Shown: in pieces, positions 59,270 through 64,000 of the stretch
Layout of the letters: the number at the start of each line of letters is the position of its first letter
Position numbering within the stretch: the stretch's first letter is position 1
Translations under genes and position numbers: made by a program
Assembly: GCA_029747015.1 (NCBI GenBank)
Contig: JAKOGI010001352.1
Coordinates: 10,001-74,000, forward strand
DNA from: Carnegiea gigantea
Lineage: Eukaryota; Streptophyta; Magnoliopsida; Caryophyllales; Cactaceae
Length of the DNA: 64,000 nt
Direction of reading: 5' to 3'
The notes under the pieces: generated by a model
Databases searched by the model: none
Seen by the model: only the letters and a program-made list of their open reading frames with translations
What the model was told of the DNA's origin: nothing

Positions 59270-61183
59270 TGCCAAAAATGTGTCATTTTTAAAGTACTTT
59301 TATACCTGTTTTATGCTCGTTATAATCGTATTTTTAAGGTTCTGTTTGATTTTATTTTGTTTTGTAGGTTTTGAATAAATTGAAATTAATTATGGAAAAA
59401 TGTGGAAAAATACGAGAAGAACGTTTGATACGGGCCGACTTGACTCAAGACAATCTGGATTGCTGGGCCCAGTTACTATTTCAGCTATTCAAAATAATTG
59501 GAAAAAAAAAAAAAACAGAGGAACCAGCCCAAAACAGAAAACCAGCCCAATCCCTCTTCCCAACCAGGCATGCCCATCATGTGACCAACATCTTCTTTCA
59601 CCCCAAGCGTGTAGAAAATGACTTCGTCTTAAAACCACCCCCAGAACCCTCTCTCTCCTGCTCTCGATAATCAAACCCCGAAACCCATGCCCTCCCCTGC
59701 TTCATCTCTCTCGTCTATCCTTCATCGCCATGCCCATCCTTATCCTTCTCTCTCCTCGACAGCTTAGCAATTGCAACCGTCAAGCAGTAGCTCACCACCA
59801 TCCCATCCTCATCCACCGCAATCTACGCTTTAAACACCAGCTTGCATCATAATCATCATCCATGCGTGGCCCAAATTGAACAGTGGAGGTTGAAGGAAGC
59901 ATGGGTATAAATTACAAGGGTGAGCTCCAAGTTAGAGGTTAGACAATCTAGGTTTTAGTTAGTTTAATTTTGGTAACTTAGTCCTCGAACATTCAGATGT
60001 TCTTTTTCAATTTTAAGGATTAGGGTTTTGTGTTAGGTGGATTTTGGGTTTTGATTCATGTAATTTTGCCTCATGAACACTTTTTTTTTGGGTATTTCAT
60101 GAAATAAAGGGTTGATTTTTTTGATTAGTTGAAATTTTGTGACTTCGGGGCTTCGGACTCACCATGGCTGAGATGTTGTGGCTGTTCGTGCTCTTCTCGT
60201 CCCCTATCTAACCATGTTTTGGTTTGCTAATGGTGGTTCTGATAACCTTCTTGGTGGCCATTAAAGCTAAATCAAAGCTAGGTTTGAAATCCCCCTCGCC
60301 TGCTGCGCAGTTCCATGTCTTGCCGTAGGCTTGTTTAATCTCTGTAATGGACTGACTTAGGTGATGTTTATTTTAATTCACGATATATGTAATGCCTGAG
60401 ATTCTACTATTTTCTATCTGGTTTGGCTCGAATCTGACTTTAGCTAGCATTGTTCTTGGTTGTTCATGGATTTTAATTCAAGCTTGCCTAGTTTTGTTGT
60501 GCTTAATTATACTGGTTAATGTTGCTGGATTATGCATTCGATGGGGAGGGCCTGTTTGCTGCTAGTTTGGTTATTGTTATTGCTGGTTAGGGATGATGCT
60601 GGCTTGATGCATTTACCCTGTTTTGGCCTTGGTTTGGTTGATAAACAGTGACCTATTTTAGGATAGAAGATGATGGGTTGTTATCTGTTTCAATATTGGT
60701 GTAGCTGCTGGGGTGTTCAACGTTTAAAATTGAATTAGAAATTTGAATGTTCCGAATGGCGCTAATTAGAAGATTAGCCCCCTTATGAAAACATAATTGC
60801 TTAATGGGTGATTAATGTTCCAATTTTGGATAATTGTTGAAGGTCGAGGTTGCTTGATAATAGGCGTTGGCTAGAGGACGACTTTAGATTCTGGGTTTTA
60901 GCTTTAGTAGAATGATGTTAAATATATTAAACTTATTTATAGGATTTTGTTTAATTGCCTAAGTTTAAGTCATTTAGGTTACTTATGTTTATTGGAATGT
61001 TTAGTTAAATGTATAACATTCAGTTAAATAAAGGTTTAAATTGGTCTAGCATAGATTAATCAGTCCGTTTACCCTTTTCTATGACCTTAATCTCTACCAT
61101 TGTCCCTGAGGACACGACCCTCAAGTATTGCAGCGAAAGCTACGCTTGCGGCACTTTTTATTTACACTCAAAATTAACCAACA
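59270..61183 (+). repeat. Element G 5' LTR
   Basis: About 1.9 kb. It starts TGCCAAAAATGTGTC where copia fragment H ends and finishes AACCAACA. The end is set by the spacing to the primer site (AGTTTT, six bases, as in E). The start cannot be confirmed without the 3' LTR. Frames at 59371-59674 and 61128-61370 are chance. Confidence 0.75.
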
Positions 61184-61189
61184 AGTTTT

Positions 61190-61207
61190 TGGCGCCATTG
61201 CCGGGGA
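61190..61207 (+). other. Element G primer-binding site (tRNA-Asp)
   Basis: TGGCGCCATTGCCGGGGA, 17 of 18 matches to the complement of the plant tRNA-Asp(GUC) 3' end, the typical Athila primer. Confidence 0.93.
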
Positions 61208-61717
61208 CAACGGCATAACATTAGGTCATATTTTCATTTTCTTAGCTGTTTTCTTATTAGTTGCATATGTTACCCCTTACTTTGTTCATTTCATTAAGTT
61301 GTTACTTAGCTTAGTTCATTCCTTGAAAATTATCAAAAATCCAAAAAAAATTAGAAAAGTTAAAATCTAAAAAAAATTAGAAAAACTTTCAAAAATCACT
61401 AAAAATAAGAAAATCCTAAAAAATTAAAAAACAAATTTTGAAAAATTTGAAAACCACAAAAAGAGGTGACATTGCAATTTTCAATTTGGTTTTAAGGGGC
61501 TCTTTTATTTGTGTACAAAAATTGATAAACCTTCTTGATTTGTTTACTTTTTGTGTGTAAATAGTCTTTAGGGTTGAGTAACTTTTAAATTTTAATTTTG
61601 TGTTTGCCTTAAAAAGTGAAAAAGGAGACAAAAATTAGGAAATTCAAAAATCAAAAAAAAAAAGAAAAGAAAAAAGACCAAAAATAGGATTTCTGTTGGT
61701 GAAGGTGTGGGGGTTTT
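61208..61717 (+). other. Element G leader
   Basis: Non-coding, rich in AAAAATCAAAAA-type words, like the leaders of B and E. No gene seen. Confidence 0.6.
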
Positions 61718-62253
61718 ATGACTAGTTGGGTTAGAGACCCTAAAGATAAAAGACTCGTTAGGAATGAGCCTGACTATGACATAGAGCCCGAACCTAAACC
61801 TAAGCTTGAATTAGAGAATATTGCACATGAAAGGACTTTGAGTGATATTTTCTATTCTCCTCGAACTGCTTTGCCATCATGTTTTGTTATGCCTGTTCTT
61901 GCACCGAATGTGACTTTCGAATTGAAACCCCATTGATGTTATGCGAATGAAATTGATTCCTTTTGCTTTGAAAGATTCTGCTAAACGATGGATGTATGGC
62001 ATGGCTGCTAATTCTGTTACTTCTTGGAATGATTTTGTAAGATCGTTTTTAAGAAAATATTTCCCCTATGCCAAGACTGTTAAGCTAAGAAATGAAATTA
62101 ATCAATTCATACAACTTGATAGGGAATCATTTTGGAAATATTTGATAGGTTCAAAACTTTGTTGGCCTAATGTCCCTATCATTTTGGAAATCCTAATTAG
62201 CTTGCAGGTTTCCTCACCAGTTCTTCTAAAATTCTTCCCCCTCTTCTACTCCA
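61718..62253 (+). pseudogene. gag: Element G gag, internally deleted
   Basis: 61718-61936 gives an N-terminal part (TSWVRDPKDKRLVRNEPDYD to NVTFELKP). It then jumps, with a frame change at about 61930, to MRMKLIPFALKDSAKRWMYG, SWNDFVRSFLRKYFPYAKT and LRNEINQFIQLDRE (61941-62110). Compared with element B, the roughly 40 residues around LEDVYLFLREFEEV are missing. After RESFWKYL the whole middle of gag is gone, including the zinc knuckle. The serine-rich C-terminal linker follows in another frame (62254 on). Confidence 0.82.
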
Positions 62254-63906
62254 GTGACTATTCCATCCAGTTTGTCAGGCACTACTCCTAATGGTGTCTC
62301 AATTGCTTCAGATAGTCCTTCCTCTCAGTCACCTTCTAAGGAAGAGGAGCCTCAAGAAAAAGACTCCTCTGGCTCAGCAAGTTCTTCGCCTCCTAAGAGT
62401 TCTTCTCCCCCTTCTTCTGAGAAAATCCAGATACCCTTGCCTCCTTTTCCCCACAGGTTAAAGAAGAAGGATCAGGATCATACTGGGAAGATGAGAGATG
62501 TCTTCTCTCAAGTTAAGATCAACATTCCCTTGCTTGATGCTATTCAGCAGATGCCTCCTCATGCTAGATTATTAAAGGACCCTTGCACTATAAAGAAAGC
62601 AACTAGTGTGCCTAAGAAGGCTTTTTTGACTTCTGGTGCTAATTCTATCCTTTCTCAGATCCTAGTGAAGTATAAGGACCCCGGTTGCCCTACTGTATCT
62701 ATAGTCATAGGGGACCAACTCATTCACAGTGCATTGCTTAAGTTAGGGGCTAGTGTTAACTTGATACCTTTTGCTGAGTATGAGAGGCTAGAGTTAGGTG
62801 AGCTAAAACCTACCAGGATGGTCATTCAGTTGGCTGATAGATCGACGAGGGTACCCAGGGGGATAGTTGAGGATGTGCTGATTAGAGTGGGTGAATTTAT
62901 TTACCCAGTAGACTTTGTTGTGATTGAAACTAAAAAGGTATCCAACTTAGCTAGTCAGGTTCCTCTGATTCTAAGACGTCCTTTCTTGGCCACTGCCAAT
63001 GCCGTTATTAACTGTAGGAATAGTATAATGAGACTGTCTTTTGGCAACATGACTATAGAATTGAATATCTTTAACATGCAAAGACAGCCTTCTGGATTTG
63101 ATGATATGAAATTTTCTACTCTTAACTGGGTAGGAGATTCTGCATTTGATGATGCTTTTGATGATGTACTTGCTACTGAGTATGAGTTATTTCTAATATA
63201 TGATGAGCCTGAATATGATGTGTTTGAGTTTAATGACTTATGCTCTACTGTTGATTGTTTGCTCACTGCTATATCCGAGTCTGTTGCTGAATATGTTTCC
63301 TCTGTTGCTCTTGAATTGAAACACCCTCTAGATTATCTTAAGTATGCATTCTTAGGACCTGATGAATCCTTATCTGTCATTATTGCTTCTGATTTGGATC
63401 TGGACCAAGAGGATAAACTAATTTCTTTGCTTAGAATGACCAAGGAAGCTCTACGATGGACTTTAGGGGATATTAAGGGCATTAGTCCTTCTATTGTACA
63501 ACATAGAATTCATTTAGAGGACCATGCTAAGCCTTGCCGTGACCGTCAAAGGTGGTTGAATCCCACTTTACAGGAAGCAGTTAAAAAGGAGGTGTTGAAA
63601 TGGTTAGATCATGGGATCATTTATCCTATTCCTAATGGTGAGTGGGTTAGCCCTGTTCAAGTCGTTCCTAAGAAGACTGGTATTGCCATGATTAGGAATG
63701 ATAAGAACAAGTTAATCACTACTCGAGTTCAATCTGGGTGGCGTGTGTGCAAAGATTATAGAAAATTGAATGCTGCCACAAGAAAAGGCCACTTTTCCCT
63801 TCCCTTCTTGGACCAGATGCTAGAGAGGTTAGCTGAACATTCCTTCTATTGTTTTCTAGATGGATATTCCGGTTATACTCAGAACTTTATTGCTCCTAAG
63901 GATTAG
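62254..63906 (+). pseudogene. Element G gag C-terminal linker, protease and RT start
   Basis: 550-codon frame. S/P-rich gag linker up to residue about 70 (KIQIPLPPFPHRLKKKD); conserved Athila block DVFSQVKINIPLLDAIQQMP and FLTSGANSILSQ; protease with LLKLGASVNLIPF at about residue 162, where the family has Asp before LGAS and here the codon is AAG, Lys (62740-62742); then MVIQLADRSTRVPRGIVEDV and RPFLATANAVINC; an acidic linker; RT from about residue 440: KWLDHGIIYPIPNGEWVSPV, VCKDYRKLNAATRKGHFSLP and FLDGYSGYTQ, with the first catalytic Asp kept. A TAG at 63904-63906 stands in APKD*EKTTF, where relatives have Gln. RT continues past it. Confidence 0.9.
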
Positions 63907-64000
63907 GAGAAGACTACTTTCACTTGTCCATTTGGAACGTATGCTTTTAGAAGAATGCTAATTGGACTATGTAATGCCCCTGCTACCTTTCAAAGATGCA
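63907..64000 (+). pseudogene. Element G RT continuation, cut by the window edge
   Basis: The same frame as the preceding ORF goes on after the stop: EKTTFTCPFGTYAFRRMLIG, LCNAPATFQRC, the next RT block of Athila-type elements. The catalytic YVDD/FMDD block lies beyond 64000. Confidence 0.88.

Larger units (their letters stand above)
59270..64000 (+). mobile_element. Element G: Athila-like Ty3/gypsy retrotransposon, runs off the window
   Basis: LTR 59270-61183, tRNA-Asp primer site, leader, shortened gag, protease and start of RT on +. The pol frame is the longest in the window (550 codons), and the primer site is the best kept of the three Athila copies, so it is the youngest of them by decay. 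It is nevertheless defective: gag deletions, a lost protease aspartate and a stop in RT. The 3' part lies beyond 64000. Confidence 0.87.

Overview
The window is a block of nested, mostly decayed plant retrotransposons. I found no host protein gene, rRNA, tRNA gene or CRISPR array. The host is a flowering plant, probably a eudicot. The grounds are the element types: Athila-type Ty3/gypsy elements with a tRNA-Asp primer site, long-LTR Tekay-like chromoviruses with a tRNA-iMet primer site, a Sirevirus-like Ty1/copia element with an extra ORF after pol, Au-type SINEs ending in TTG repeats, and hAT-like non-autonomous elements. The species cannot be read from the sequence. Element letters below are mine.

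Layout. 1-592 is (TA)n-rich DNA. Element A (593-35011, +) is a Tekay-like gypsy element with LTRs of about 2.9 kb and decayed gag, protease, RT, RNase H, integrase and chromodomain-like tail. It is split twice. Element B (6153-17381, -) is an Athila-like element inserted between A's protease and RT. It carries an Au-like SINE in its own integrase. Element C (19284-30518, +) is a second chromovirus-like element with LTRs of about 3.05 kb, inserted in A's integrase with a clear 5-bp target duplication (AAGAG). A hAT-like element sits inside A's 3' LTR. Then come A's 3' flank (35012-35914), a second hAT-like element (35915-36626), two SINE remnants and a (TA)n array.

Element F (37561-47659, -) is a Sirevirus-like copia element inserted in that (TA)n array. 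Its LTRs are the most similar pair here. Its gag is nearly intact, its pol is broken, and an extra ORF of the plant-transposon/env-like type lies after pol. From about 48041 to 58599 there is a second, shorter copy of part of the A/B nest: Athila fragment E (-) joined at the same nucleotide context to gypsy 3' half D (+), its 3' LTR and the same 3' flank. This copy lacks C and the hAT insertion, so it was formed after B entered A and before C and the hAT element arrived. A copia fragment H (58600-59269, -) ends the copy, and Athila-like element G (59270 to beyond 64000, +) truncates H.

Inferred order of events: A inserts; B inserts in A; the nest is duplicated; C, the hAT-like element and F insert; H enters copy 2 and G follows it. 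Nothing here looks able to move by itself: every pol has stops, frameshifts or lost catalytic residues. Identities are judged by eye, and no alignment or database search was run.
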